Assembly (NCBI GenBank): GCA_964440915.1
Contig: CAYTTV010000083.1
Coordinates: 1 to 11,033 of the forward strand
Reading direction: 5' to 3'
DNA from: CAMPJM01 sp964440915
GTDB lineage: Bacteria > Bacteroidota > Bacteroidia > Cytophagales > Cyclobacteriaceae
Length of the DNA stretch: 11,033 nt
Of this stretch, positions 1 through 7,690 are shown in pieces. The translations under genes and the position numbers were made by a program. How positions within the stretch are numbered: position 1 is the stretch's first letter; the number at the start of each line of letters is the position of its first letter. The notes under the pieces are model-generated. The model was not told the DNA's origin, made no database searches, and worked only from the letters and a program-made list of their open reading frames with translations.

Positions 1-142
1 GGAAAGTGCTTATTCGAATGGTAAGATTGTTCAAGCCGGTAGCACTAATGGAGTAAAAGAACATTAATGAAGTATGGTGAGAAAAGGCACTTAAGAATCA
101 AGCTACTTCTTATGTTTATGTGGGACATTTATTTCAATAATT

Positions 143-1462
143 ATGAAGTGTATTTTACTTTTTTGGCTACTTATAATAACTGAGGCAACCAGTTATGCCC
201 AAACTTCAATTGAAGAATATTATAAATATCTTCCAAACTCTGAGGTTGAAAAATTGATTGAATTTGGTGATTTACGAATCATATACGATAGGGATAAAGT
301 TTTTAGGTATAAATCATACTTATATTTACTATCAAATAGTTACCCCCTGGATTCATTAATGTTTGAAGACGGGTATATTGAAACCCATGAATCTATTGAT
401 TCTATAGATGAATTGAATATATGGTATAGAGAAAAGGAAAGCAGCCATGCACTGGCTATCTTTATAGATCAAAATAAATTCAAAGTTGATTCTATATCAG
501 GGCTGGATACTTTATACCTTTTCGATTATCTATATGGTTTTAACTACTTTATCGAAAAGAAAACTTATGTGAATGTTGAAGGCGACGAGTATGAAGATCA
601 AGGATTTAAATTATATCGAAAAGGTTTTGATGAGAAACATGTTAGCTTATTGTTTAACTTTTATGAATTAGAAGAGATTAAGAAATATGAAAACTGGTCT
701 CCGTATATACCATTGGTTACTAAAATTTATTCCATAGGCAGAAACGATAAGATTTTGATTGAAACAGGGATATATGATGGAGGTTTGACAAACCTTAGTT
801 ACTTTACCCTCGACACAAAATCCAAAAAAGTTGAAGATATTACTCGAACAGCTAACTTTCAGAAGTTGGTTGCCGACCCTAAAGCTAATTTAATAAACTA
901 TCCTCATTATAGACATTTAAGTTTCGAGCCTAAAATTGGCAATGAATTTATTGTAGATAGTTCTGACAGCTTGGCTTATTTCAGTGCTGATTTTCATGAA
1001 AGTGATGCTCGCTGGGAACAGGATGCATTCGTGATGGACCATAATTACAAGATTATTGGCAGAGTTTTGAAACGTAAAATGAATATCGTTGGTCATGGCA
1101 TGAATGATATAGAAAGATGGTTCAGGGTAAGATCTTTTACAGATAGTACTAGTAGCGTAGACTTCAACCTACAACTAAAATACGATATTGAAAAGGCTTT
1201 TTATTACATTTACTATGATAGCCTAATAGACAAAACAACTCTGGATAATATGAATAAGCATGAGCTGTCCTTAGTAAAGAACTTTATTTTCGCTAAGCAT
1301 AACTATCAATTTAGTTCTATATTTTATCAAGCTTATTACAATACCTTTAGTTTTTACAATTCATCAAAAAGTAAGCAGTATAGGACTAAGGAGGTTAGCC
1401 ACCTTTTGACAGAAGCAGATAAGAAAAATCTTGATTTAATCTTAAATAAGATTAACAATTAG
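143..1462 (+). CDS. Secreted protein of unknown function with a C-terminal YARHG-like domain
   Basis: 439 residues from an ATG at 143. Residues 1-19 look like a Sec signal peptide: a hydrophobic stretch ending in Ser-Tyr-Ala before Gln20, with no lipobox, so the product is probably periplasmic or secreted. Residues 20-365 match no family I recognise; they are rich in Tyr, Phe, Asp and Lys with beta-like alternation. Residues about 368-437 resemble a YARHG domain: a helix with 'ELSLVKNFIFAKHNYQF' (374-390) where the family has a 'RNxIYARHGYxF'-like core, then an aromatic YxxFSFY stretch (399-405), then 'LLTEADKKNLDLI' (421-433) like the usual ending. The family core is altered (FAKHN for YARHG). 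YARHG domains occur in extracellular or cell-wall-associated proteins of uncertain function. Two sampled 60-base lines are 30% G+C, against 50-63% in two lines of the PUL. The gene converges on the PUL and is probably unrelated to glycan use. Confidence 0.8.
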   Translation: MKCILLFWLLIITEATSYAQTSIEEYYKYLPNSEVEKLIEFGDLRIIYDRDKVFRYKSYLYLLSNSYPLDSLMFEDGYIETHESIDSIDELNIWYREKESSHALAIFIDQNKFKVDSISGLDTLYLFDYLYGFNYFIEKKTYVNVEGDEYEDQGFKLYRKGFDEKHVSLLFNFYELEEIKKYENWSPYIPLVTKIYSIGRNDKILIETGIYDGGLTNLSYFTLDTKSKKVEDITRTANFQKLVADPKANLINYPHYRHLSFEPKIGNEFIVDSSDSLAYFSADFHESDARWEQDAFVMDHNYKIIGRVLKRKMNIVGHGMNDIERWFRVRSFTDSTSSVDFNLQLKYDIEKAFYYIYYDSLIDKTTLDNMNKHELSLVKNFIFAKHNYQFSSIFYQAYYNTFSFYNSSKSKQYRTKEVSHLLTEADKKNLDLILNKINN

Positions 1463-1494
1463 GCATTTGGCCATAGGGAGGGGAAAAATATGAT

Positions 1495-1532
1495 TTAAAA
1501 ATGCCATCCCCTTCAAACTAAGAGATGGCATT
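1495..1532 (-). terminator. Rho-independent terminator of the PUL operon
   Basis: Inverted repeat AATGCCATC (1500-1508) and GATGGCATT (1524-1532), a 9-bp stem with a 15-base loop in which CTT/AAG can pair further. Read on the minus strand, the stem is followed by a T-rich tail (ATTTTTAAAT), while on the plus strand no T-run follows. It begins 28 bases past the GH3 stop codon, so it most likely ends the PUL transcript. It could also weakly stop transcripts of the convergent plus-strand gene. Confidence 0.7.
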
Positions 1533-1560
1533 ACAACATTGCTACTTGTTCAGTATTTTC

Positions 1561-3804
1561 CTATTCCAACAATTTGAAATCTGCTTCTAAGCACTCTTCA
1601 GAGTTGGTGCCTACAAAAACTTTGAAGTCGCCGGGTTCGGCTTTGAATTCCATGTTTCTGGTATAGAATGCCAAATCGTCTTTGCTGAGTGTGAAGTTCA
1701 CTTGCTGGGATTCACCTGGCGCCAGCGCAATCTTTTCAAATGCCTTCAATTCTTTCACCGGCCTTGTTACACTTCCCACGAGGTCCCGGATATACAGTTG
1801 CACCACTTCTTCTCCTTTCATATCTCCGCTGTTTGTAACTGTTACAGTCACATCAATCTGTTCGTCCATGGTGTATTGTGGTTTGTTTAGTTTCAGGTTG
1901 CTGTAAGTGAAATAGGTATAGCTCAGCCCGTAGCCAAATGGGTAGAGTGGCGTGTTAGGAATATCGAGGTATTTAGAGGTGTATTTTTCATCACTTATAG
2001 GACGTCCTGTGTTCTTATTGTTATAGAATAAGGGAATCTGCCCAACCGAACGTGGGAACGTTACTGGCAGCTTGCCCGATGGGTTGTAGTCGCCGAACAA
2101 TACATCGGCAATGGCATGACCGGCCTGTGTGCCTAAAAACCAAGTTTCTAAGATGGCAGGAGCATTTTCGTCCAACCAGTTGATCGTTAATGGGCGGCCG
2201 CTCATAAGCACCACAATGACCGGTTTTCCCGTCTTGTGCAGTTCTTTGGCCAACGCTAGCTGCATGCCTGGCAGGTCGATGGAGGAGCGGCTGGCGGCCT
2301 CACCGCTCATAAGGGCTTCTTCCCCAATGGCCAGTACGATGGCATCAGCTTTTTTAGCGGTCTTTACCGCTTCGCTGATACCTTGGGTAGCGTCGTCATT
2401 GATATTGGTTCCCTGGGCGAATAAAATTTTAGTGCTTGGTGAAACTGCTGCTTTGATGCCTTCTAAAAGCGTGACGGATTTGCTCCAGTCTCCGGCTGCC
2501 GACCATGATCCGATCATTTCCTTTTTATTGTCTGCCAAAGGTCCAATGACTGCCAAGGTTTTAATGTCTTTTTTGAGGGGAAGCGTTTGGGCTTCGTTTT
2601 TTAACAATACAATTGATTTTCTCGCTACATCCCTTGCGGCTGCCAAATGTTCTTCAGTCATTACCATTTCCTTTTCTCGCTCTACGTTGGAGTAGCGGTA
2701 AGGATCTTCAAAAAGCCCTAGTTTGTATTTCATTTCCAAGATGCGACGGACAGCTTTATTGATCTGCTCCTCTTCCACTTCTCCCTTTTTTACCAATTGC
2801 GCAAGATGCTCCTGATAAACGCCTCCTTGCATGTCCATATCTACCCCTGCATTTATGGCCAATTCCGCTGCTTCATATTCATTGGCCACTACACCATGAG
2901 GCACCATTTCGTTGATGGAAGTATAGTCTGTGACCACGAAACCCTCGAAACCCCATTCATTCCTTAAAATCTCAGTCAAAAGGTAATGGCTTCCTGTAGC
3001 AGGTACCCCATCCACTTCATTGAAGGAGGTCATAAAAGAGGCCACACCAGCATCTACGGTGGCTTTAAAAGGAGGGAGGTACACTTCTCTAAGCACCCTA
3101 TCCGACATGTCTACAGTGTTATAATCTCTCCCAGCCAAACCTGCTCCGTAACCCACAAAGTGCTTGGTGCACGCCAGCACGGTGCTTAAGTCTGAAAGAT
3201 CATCGCCTTGAAATCCTTTTACTCTTGCCAGAGCAATTTTGGTAGTGAGGTAGGTATCCTCGCCAGAACCTTCTGCGATCCTGCCCCAACGTGGATCTCG
3301 TGCGATATCTACCATGGGAGCAAATGTCCAATGCAGTCCTTCTGCTGACGCTTCTATGGCTGCAATGCGTGCAGACTTCTCGATGGCTTCTAGGTCCCAG
3401 CTTGCCGATTCTCCAAGAGGAATAGGAAATATGGTTTTGTGCCCGTGGATCACATCATATCCAAAAAGTAAAGGGATACCCAGGCGGGTTTCTTCTACTG
3501 CCATTTCTTGGAGCATTCGGGTATACTCGGCGCCAAATGCATTGAATATCGCACCTACGTTTCCTCGTTGAATATCTTCCTTGTAACCTTCTCTGATCGT
3601 AGGGCCAGTGACGTCGTAGTCGCTTGTGTATAGGGTAAGCTGGCCGATTTTTTCCTCCAACGTCATGATGGATAAGAGAGAGTCGATTTTTGAGTTCATC
3701 TGGTGTGTATCAAAACGTTTCTGGCCAGTTGCAACTGATATGCTCGAAAGCACTAGCGCAAGTATAGCCAGAGCGCTTATATATTTTGAATTTTCCATGT
3801 TCAT
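1561..3804 (-). CDS. bglX: Periplasmic beta-glucosidase, glycoside hydrolase family 3 (BglX type)
   Basis: Retaining exo-beta-glucosidase that releases glucose from the non-reducing end of oligosaccharides. I start it at the ATG at 3804 (747 residues). A TTG three bases upstream also extends the frame, and a second ATG lies at 3798. The N-terminus (to about residue 27) is a Sec signal ending in Ala-Thr-Gly before Gln-Lys-Arg, without a lipobox, so the enzyme should be soluble in the periplasm. Full GH3 layout: TIM barrel about 35-375, alpha/beta sandwich about 390-600, fibronectin-III-like domain about 635-735. Seen motifs: LHWTFAPMVDIARDPRWGR, CTKHFVGYG, nucleophile Asp293 in VVTDY, probable acid/base Glu502 in the MSGEAASR loop, and YPFGYGLSYT. 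The sequence follows E. coli BglX closely throughout. Last gene of the PUL. In Bacteroides thetaiotaomicron a GH3 enzyme (BT_3567) acts on beta-1,2-glucooligosaccharides, so sophorose or short beta-1,2-glucans are the inferred substrates here. Confidence 0.93.
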   Translation of the reverse strand: MNMENSKYISALAILALVLSSISVATGQKRFDTHQMNSKIDSLLSIMTLEEKIGQLTLYTSDYDVTGPTIREGYKEDIQRGNVGAIFNAFGAEYTRMLQEMAVEETRLGIPLLFGYDVIHGHKTIFPIPLGESASWDLEAIEKSARIAAIEASAEGLHWTFAPMVDIARDPRWGRIAEGSGEDTYLTTKIALARVKGFQGDDLSDLSTVLACTKHFVGYGAGLAGRDYNTVDMSDRVLREVYLPPFKATVDAGVASFMTSFNEVDGVPATGSHYLLTEILRNEWGFEGFVVTDYTSINEMVPHGVVANEYEAAELAINAGVDMDMQGGVYQEHLAQLVKKGEVEEEQINKAVRRILEMKYKLGLFEDPYRYSNVEREKEMVMTEEHLAAARDVARKSIVLLKNEAQTLPLKKDIKTLAVIGPLADNKKEMIGSWSAAGDWSKSVTLLEGIKAAVSPSTKILFAQGTNINDDATQGISEAVKTAKKADAIVLAIGEEALMSGEAASRSSIDLPGMQLALAKELHKTGKPVIVVLMSGRPLTINWLDENAPAILETWFLGTQAGHAIADVLFGDYNPSGKLPVTFPRSVGQIPLFYNNKNTGRPISDEKYTSKYLDIPNTPLYPFGYGLSYTYFTYSNLKLNKPQYTMDEQIDVTVTVTNSGDMKGEEVVQLYIRDLVGSVTRPVKELKAFEKIALAPGESQQVNFTLSKDDLAFYTRNMEFKAEPGDFKVFVGTNSEECLEADFKLLE

Positions 3805-3865
3805 CAATTTTATGGTTTTTGTATTGTTTTCTATGATTGTATTTTTCTTTAGAAAAACTTTGTTG

Positions 3866-4101
3866 TGTCACCCTTTCAGGGTTTTGTTTTTATTGTTTGT
3901 CACATCTATAATCATAATATCCCTTCGGGATTACATTCCTTATTTCAATGGCCCATCTTTCCAAACCTTTCCTGCTATATCCCGATTCCCTACGAGATGA
4001 CAGACGGTGGTGGCTTTTTTCTTGCTTTTAGCCATAAGATCTTATGGCTCTACACATGTCCGTTTTTTGTCTTATTTCTTGTGTCTAAAATCTTGCGTCC
4101 C
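3866..4101 (-). repeat. Structured intergenic repeat, copy A, between the second GH144 gene and bglX
   Basis: This fills most of the 313-base gap at 3805-4117, which has no credible gene. It matches the element at 5505-5637. Shared parts, in plus-strand order: a 13-base hairpin ACCCTTTCAGGGT (3870-3882), a hairpin ATCCCTTCGGGAT (3919-3931), a 20-base perfect palindrome (4030-4049) and the tail TGTCTAAAATCTTGCGTCCC (4082-4101). The first 63 aligned columns have 13 mismatches by hand count and no gaps. Copy A carries about 100 extra bases (roughly 3929-4029), including a possible third hairpin at 3979-3998 that pairs better in minus-strand RNA. In transcript sense the element begins 16 bases after the GH144 stop and ends 61 bases before the GH3 start. 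The residue 3805-3865 is AT-rich leader. Function unknown; candidates are RNA stabilization or processing, or a REP-like repeat. Confidence 0.8.
4030..4049. repeat. Perfect 20-base palindrome in copy A
   Basis: AGCCATAAGATCTTATGGCT equals its own reverse complement. Against copy B it differs at positions 1, 9, 12 and 20 of the palindrome. Position 1 pairs with 20 and 9 pairs with 12, so both differences are compensated (A-T to G-C and G-C to A-T). No T-run follows on the minus strand, so it is not a standard terminator. Confidence 0.85.
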
Positions 4102-4117
4102 TAACCTTAACACTTCA

Positions 4118-5473
4118 TCATTCAAATCCCAGTCTTTCCAGCCCTTCCTTGACCTCGGGAGCTGACATAAATAAATCCCAGATCAGGCCTGTCCGATGAT
4201 TTTCTATCATTACGACAATAGGGCCTTGGTCTATAGCCAAATATCTTTCTACATACCAGCCTTTCTCCAAACTGAAAGCATCATAGGGGCCGTATTTTCC
4301 TACCAAGCTGTCTGCCTCAAAATATAGAAACTTCAAAAAATCCATGCTGTGTTCAGGTGTATAGGGAAAGGAGGCCAAGGCAGCCGTCGGAGAAATAACA
4401 CCCAGGTCGTTTGAAGGGGTATGAGCCGAATAACCATCAGGCGAATAACTTGATGAAAAGCCCCAACAATTTTCTCCGTATCCCTGATAGTTTTTTGGAT
4501 TTTCTACGCAGTAGTTATAGTGTATCAGCGCATGGTTTTGGTTGAGTTTCCAGTAGTCGGCATACTCATCTTTTAGCCCTCGAGGATCCAGTCCTAGATA
4601 GGAATAATGTGCCCAAAAAAGCGGGCCTACTGGATCATCTTCGGTTTCATAATGGTCTAAGATGGTTTCAAGCCCCATAAAAGTTGTATCGTTCATGATA
4701 TCCCCGTTTCTGGCCCATCCTTTATGATAAGCTGCTGGGTCGATAGCATGTGTGGGTGAAGCTGCGGCAAGTACATACATCACCAGGCATTCATTATATC
4801 CGCCAATAGGGAAGTTCATGTCCCAGTCGTAATTGGGCGACCAGTGCCAATAGAGAACCTCCTCGCCACCTTTGGTAAACCAGGTCCAGTCAACTTCGCG
4901 CCATAAGGTGTCAATTTTGGAAGCAAGGACTTTTTCATCATCACTGCCATTCTTGAAATATTCCCTTACTGTCAGCAGTCCCTGAACGAGGAAAGCAGTC
5001 TCTACAAGGTCAGCGCCATCATCCTTTTCACTAAAGGCCTTGGTCTCGCCTGTCTCTCCATGAAGCCAATGTGGCCAAGCACCATAAAAACGGTCAGCAG
5101 TTTCGAGAAAATCAACGGCTTTTTGAAGATGCTTAAACCCTTCCTCACGGGTGATAAACCCTCGCTCTATCCCTACCAGAATGGCCATGAGCCCAAACCC
5201 CGATCCTCCTGTAGTCACTACATTTTGATCGTTCTGGGGATAATCTCCGTCCATATGGGTTCTTTCCCTTGCCAGACCGGAGTTGGGTTCGGCATTTTCC
5301 CAGAAGTATTGAAAGGTCTGGTATTGTACTATCGTGAGCAAAGAATCGTCGGAAATGCTGTTATCTGTTTTCGATGTCGTATGCTGATTTTCATTCGTAA
5401 TTCTTTTGCTTCCACACGATACGGTTGTTCCTATGACTAGGAACAAAAACAACAAAAGCAGTTGATTTTTCAT
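4118..5473 (-). CDS. Short GH144-type beta-1,2-glucanase lipoprotein
   Basis: 451 residues from an ATG at 5473. The lipoprotein signal ends at Cys20 (TTVSC). The residues after it (GSKRITNEN) lack the acidic patch that marks surface export in Bacteroidota, so it is probably periplasm-facing (inferred). Residues about 41-451 form a single PF10091/GH144-type alpha-toroid catalytic domain with no accessory domain. Asp151, Asp155 and Glu158 in 'KDDGADLVET' reproduce the D-x3-D-x2-E spacing of residues implicated in catalysis in the Chitinophaga enzyme CpSGL. Also seen: VVTTGGSGFGLMAILVGIER (85-104), DRFYGAWPHWL (127-137), YWHWSPNYDWDMNFPI (208-223), HYSYLGLDPRGL (289-300) and LAIDQGPIVVMIENHRTGL (412-430). 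Clearly paralogous to the upstream GH144 gene. A Parabacteroides family member, BDI_3064, is exo-acting and releases sophorose, so the short protein may be an exo-type or oligosaccharide-trimming enzyme. Exo versus endo action cannot be decided here. Confidence 0.88.
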   Translation of the reverse strand: MKNQLLLLFLFLVIGTTVSCGSKRITNENQHTTSKTDNSISDDSLLTIVQYQTFQYFWENAEPNSGLARERTHMDGDYPQNDQNVVTTGGSGFGLMAILVGIERGFITREEGFKHLQKAVDFLETADRFYGAWPHWLHGETGETKAFSEKDDGADLVETAFLVQGLLTVREYFKNGSDDEKVLASKIDTLWREVDWTWFTKGGEEVLYWHWSPNYDWDMNFPIGGYNECLVMYVLAAASPTHAIDPAAYHKGWARNGDIMNDTTFMGLETILDHYETEDDPVGPLFWAHYSYLGLDPRGLKDEYADYWKLNQNHALIHYNYCVENPKNYQGYGENCWGFSSSYSPDGYSAHTPSNDLGVISPTAALASFPYTPEHSMDFLKFLYFEADSLVGKYGPYDAFSLEKGWYVERYLAIDQGPIVVMIENHRTGLIWDLFMSAPEVKEGLERLGFE

Positions 5474-5504
5474 AGATGTTTTATTTTTATTTTTCCTTAA
5501 TGAA

Positions 5505-5637
5505 TGTCACCCTTTCAGGGTTCTGTTCTTTCTATACATCATATCTATAATTATTTCATCCCTTCGGTAGGGCCATAAAATTTTATGGCCCTACATTGTT
5601 CATTTTCTAATTTCTGATGTCTAAAATCTTACGTCCC
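5505..5637 (-). repeat. Structured intergenic repeat, copy B, between the two GH144 genes
   Basis: This occupies most of the 168-base gap between the GH144 genes. In plus-strand order: TGTCACCCTTTCAGGGTT (5505-5522, identical to copy A) with hairpin 5509-5521; ATCCCTTCGG (5558-5567), whose hairpin is degraded compared with copy A; a 26-base perfect palindrome (5568-5593); and tail TGTCTAAAATCTTACGTCCC (5618-5637, one change from copy A). In transcript sense it starts 4 bases after the upstream GH144 stop and ends 31 bases before the next ATG. It lacks the roughly 100-base segment of copy A and is therefore the compact form. Confidence 0.8.
5568..5593. repeat. Perfect 26-base palindrome in copy B
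   Basis: It runs from TAGGGCCATAAAA to its exact complement TTTTATGGCCCTA with no spacer. It can form an 11-bp RNA hairpin with a 4-base loop or a DNA cruciform. It is longer than the palindrome of copy A and related to it by two compensating base-pair exchanges. Confidence 0.88.
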
Positions 5638-5641
5638 ATAT

Positions 5642-7612
5642 TCAATAAAACCCTAACTTTTCTAATCCTTCTTGTATCTCCCGATTGGCCATGAATAAAT
5701 CCCAAAGCAAGCCCGTTCTGTAGTTTTCTATCATGATGATCATAGGTCCTTGGTCGATGGCCAAGTAGCTGTTGGCGTACCAATCCTCTGTAGGGTTATA
5801 AGCATCATAAAATCCGTACTCACCCCATAGCTTATCTCCCAAAATGTAGTAGAAATATTTTATAGCTTCCATAGATTGTTCAGGAGTATAGGGAATGGAG
5901 GCCACGGCTGCCGTTGGGGTAATCACCCCCAGATCATTGGTTGGAGAATGCGCAGAATAACCTTCATGATCATCACTGGCTGTTAGCCCCCATGATGCAG
6001 GCCCATAGCCTACATAGTTTCTGGGATTTGCTACAGTGTAATGATAATTTATCAGGGCATGTGCCTTGTTCTGTTCCCAATAGTCGGCGTATTGATCTTG
6101 GAGGTTTCTTGGGTCCAGCCCCAAAAATGAATAATGAGAAAAGAAAAGCGGCCCGCCATAGTCAGGACCTAAGGGCAGCGTTACATCATAAAAACTCTTA
6201 CCATTGGCCATGCTGCCATTCCGAGCCCAGCCTTCATGGTACACTTGGGCAGCGATGGCATGGGTAGGAGAGGAGGCTGCCAATACGTAAGCCACAAGAC
6301 TTTCGTCCCAACCCCTAATAGGATGGTTCATTTCCCAATTGTAGTCGGGCGACCAATGCCAGTAAAGCACATTCTGCCCTCCGCGTGTAAACCAGTCCCA
6401 TTCGATTCCTTGCCATAGTGCATCAATGGCATTGATGATATTCGACTCTTCTGAATCGGCAGCATTGAGATATTGCTTTACAGTGAGAAGACCTTGAACT
6501 AAAAAAGCTGTCTCTACGAGATCTGCTCCATTGTCTTTTGTGCTGAAAGCAATGACTTTTCCTGTATTGCCATTCAGCCAATGTGGCCATGCTCCATGAA
6601 ATCTGTCGGCTGTTTCAAGAAAATTTACGATTTTCCCAATTCGGTCCACTCCCTCTTGCCTAGTAATGAATCCTCTTTCTATCCCTACCAAAATAGCCAT
6701 AAGGCCAAAGCCAGAACCACCAGTCGTGACTAAATCGCCTGAAGCGTTGCGCTCTCTGGCCATACCGCTGGCAGGGTGGGCAAAGTCCCAGAAGTATTTA
6801 AAAGTTTGCTCCTGAATGAGGGTTAACAATGCATCGTCTGATATTGCTGGAAATTTATATGCCGAATCTACGGCCGTATAGAACTGTTTTTCAAATCCAG
6901 CAAATACATGCTGATCTGTGCTTTGCAAGTTGTTTGAAAAACGCAGTGTGTATTTTGATAAGGACGCAGCTTCGTCCATGGGTTGGATATTGAGTGTTTT
7001 CCCATCTTCAGACAAATTAAAGTGAAGAGGAAGCGAGCTGTTCTTGTTAGTCACTGTGATATATTCCTCAAAAGCGGTCGTGGTTTCCAGCGGAGCAGAA
7101 AATGCTGCTGTGATGCTAAAATCTCTATGGATGTTGTGAACTCGAGCAGACGACTTGAGGTCATGATCATTGATCTGTATGCTTTCTAAAGTAAAGGTTT
7201 CTTGTGCTGTGGTAAAGGTATAGTTAAGGCCGGGGAATTCTTCGCCTGATACTGCTTTTATAGCACCGATTTCAATTGTATAGGTCTTATTGTTTAGTAG
7301 GGTAGCGGTAGGTTTTGCTGATAGGGTTTTATCCCTGTCCAAGTAGCTAAAATTCAATTCGATAGTTTGTCCTGCTTCGTCTTTGAGTACAAAATGCTGT
7401 GCTACGGATGTCCTGTTCAAGGGTAGATTGAAAGTAGCGACTATTGCTTTGTCACGAGGAACATTGCTGTTGACAGCACTGTGTGATAACTCGCTCGTAC
7501 CCACCTTCACTGACTGTAGTTGTAATACATCTTGGGGTAAAGTCTTACCATCATCATCCTGATGGCAGGAAAAAAATATACAAGGAAGTAATATTAAAAT
7601 ATAACGAATCAT
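5642..7612 (-). CDS. Long GH144-type beta-1,2-glucanase lipoprotein with two N-terminal Ig-like domains
   Basis: I start it at the ATG at 7612 (656 residues). The frame can be extended to a TTG at 7651, but that lies inside a stem-loop and would put 13 residues ahead of a complete lipoprotein signal (MIRYILILLPCIFFSC). Lipidated Cys16 is followed by HQDDDG, an acidic stretch like the lipoprotein export signal for surface display. Residues about 33-135 and 138-249 resemble two tandem SbsA/Big_5 Ig-like domains. The catalytic PF10091/GH144-type domain spans about 257-656, with Asp360, Asp364 and Glu367 in 'KDNGADLVET' matching the Asp/Asp/Glu spacing of CpSGL. Other matches to its paralogue: LVTTGGSGFGLMAILVGIER, RFHGAWPHWL, YWHWSPDYNWEMNHPI and AIDQGPMIIMIENYRTGLLW. 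The Ig domains probably hold the enzyme off the outer membrane, suiting first-step cleavage of long glucan on the surface (inferred). 78 bases separate it from the LamG gene. Confidence 0.88.
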   Translation of the reverse strand: MIRYILILLPCIFFSCHQDDDGKTLPQDVLQLQSVKVGTSELSHSAVNSNVPRDKAIVATFNLPLNRTSVAQHFVLKDEAGQTIELNFSYLDRDKTLSAKPTATLLNNKTYTIEIGAIKAVSGEEFPGLNYTFTTAQETFTLESIQINDHDLKSSARVHNIHRDFSITAAFSAPLETTTAFEEYITVTNKNSSLPLHFNLSEDGKTLNIQPMDEAASLSKYTLRFSNNLQSTDQHVFAGFEKQFYTAVDSAYKFPAISDDALLTLIQEQTFKYFWDFAHPASGMARERNASGDLVTTGGSGFGLMAILVGIERGFITRQEGVDRIGKIVNFLETADRFHGAWPHWLNGNTGKVIAFSTKDNGADLVETAFLVQGLLTVKQYLNAADSEESNIINAIDALWQGIEWDWFTRGGQNVLYWHWSPDYNWEMNHPIRGWDESLVAYVLAASSPTHAIAAQVYHEGWARNGSMANGKSFYDVTLPLGPDYGGPLFFSHYSFLGLDPRNLQDQYADYWEQNKAHALINYHYTVANPRNYVGYGPASWGLTASDDHEGYSAHSPTNDLGVITPTAAVASIPYTPEQSMEAIKYFYYILGDKLWGEYGFYDAYNPTEDWYANSYLAIDQGPMIIMIENYRTGLLWDLFMANREIQEGLEKLGFY

Positions 7613-7624
7613 ATGGGTAAAGAG

Positions 7625-7658
7625 GAGGGTTTTGACTTTAAGAATTATCAAAACCCTC
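7625..7658 (-). promoter_or_regulatory. Stem-loop between the LamG and long GH144 genes
   Basis: Inverted repeat GAGGGTTTTGA (7625-7635) and TCAAAACCCTC (7648-7658): an 11-bp perfect stem with a 12-base loop, extendable by G-U and A-U pairs. On the minus strand it begins 32 bases after the LamG stop and ends 12 bases before the GH144 ATG. Only a short T-run (CTCTTTACC) follows, so it is a weak terminator at best. It may instead cause partial termination, block 3' decay of the susC-susD-LamG segment, or shade the GH144 start. Confidence 0.6.
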
Positions 7659-7690
7659 TTTATTAAATTGTTTCAGCGTAGTGAATTACA

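Noticed and set aside
2..67. A short plus-strand frame open from the left edge to a TAA at 65-67 (21 residues, ending GSTNGVKEH), possibly the end of a preceding gene
   Set aside because: Twenty-one codons in AT-rich DNA are too few to support a gene, and a second frame is also open to 56. No family motif is visible.
111..118. TATGTTTA as a Bacteroidota-type -7 promoter element (TAnnTTTG) for the gene at 143
   Set aside because: It matches only partly and no convincing TTG-type -33 element lies at the right distance. Such AT-rich matches are common by chance.
2129..2695. 188-residue plus-strand frame opposite the GH3 gene
   Set aside because: It is antisense to conserved GH3 catalytic sequence, has no family features, and is explained by codon bias of the real gene.
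3866..4101. CRISPR-like array, because of several short hairpins in a row
   Set aside because: The hairpins differ in sequence and spacing, there is no repeat-spacer periodicity, and no cas gene is present.
3866..5637. The paired intergenic elements as ends of a composite transposon carrying the short GH144 gene
   Set aside because: They are in direct orientation, differ in length, show no target-site duplication, and no transposase lies between or beside them.
7613..7651. TTG start at 7651 extending the long GH144 protein by 13 residues
   Set aside because: The ATG at 7612 begins a complete, normal-length lipoprotein signal. The extension lies in a stem-loop and adds a non-signal-like N-terminus.
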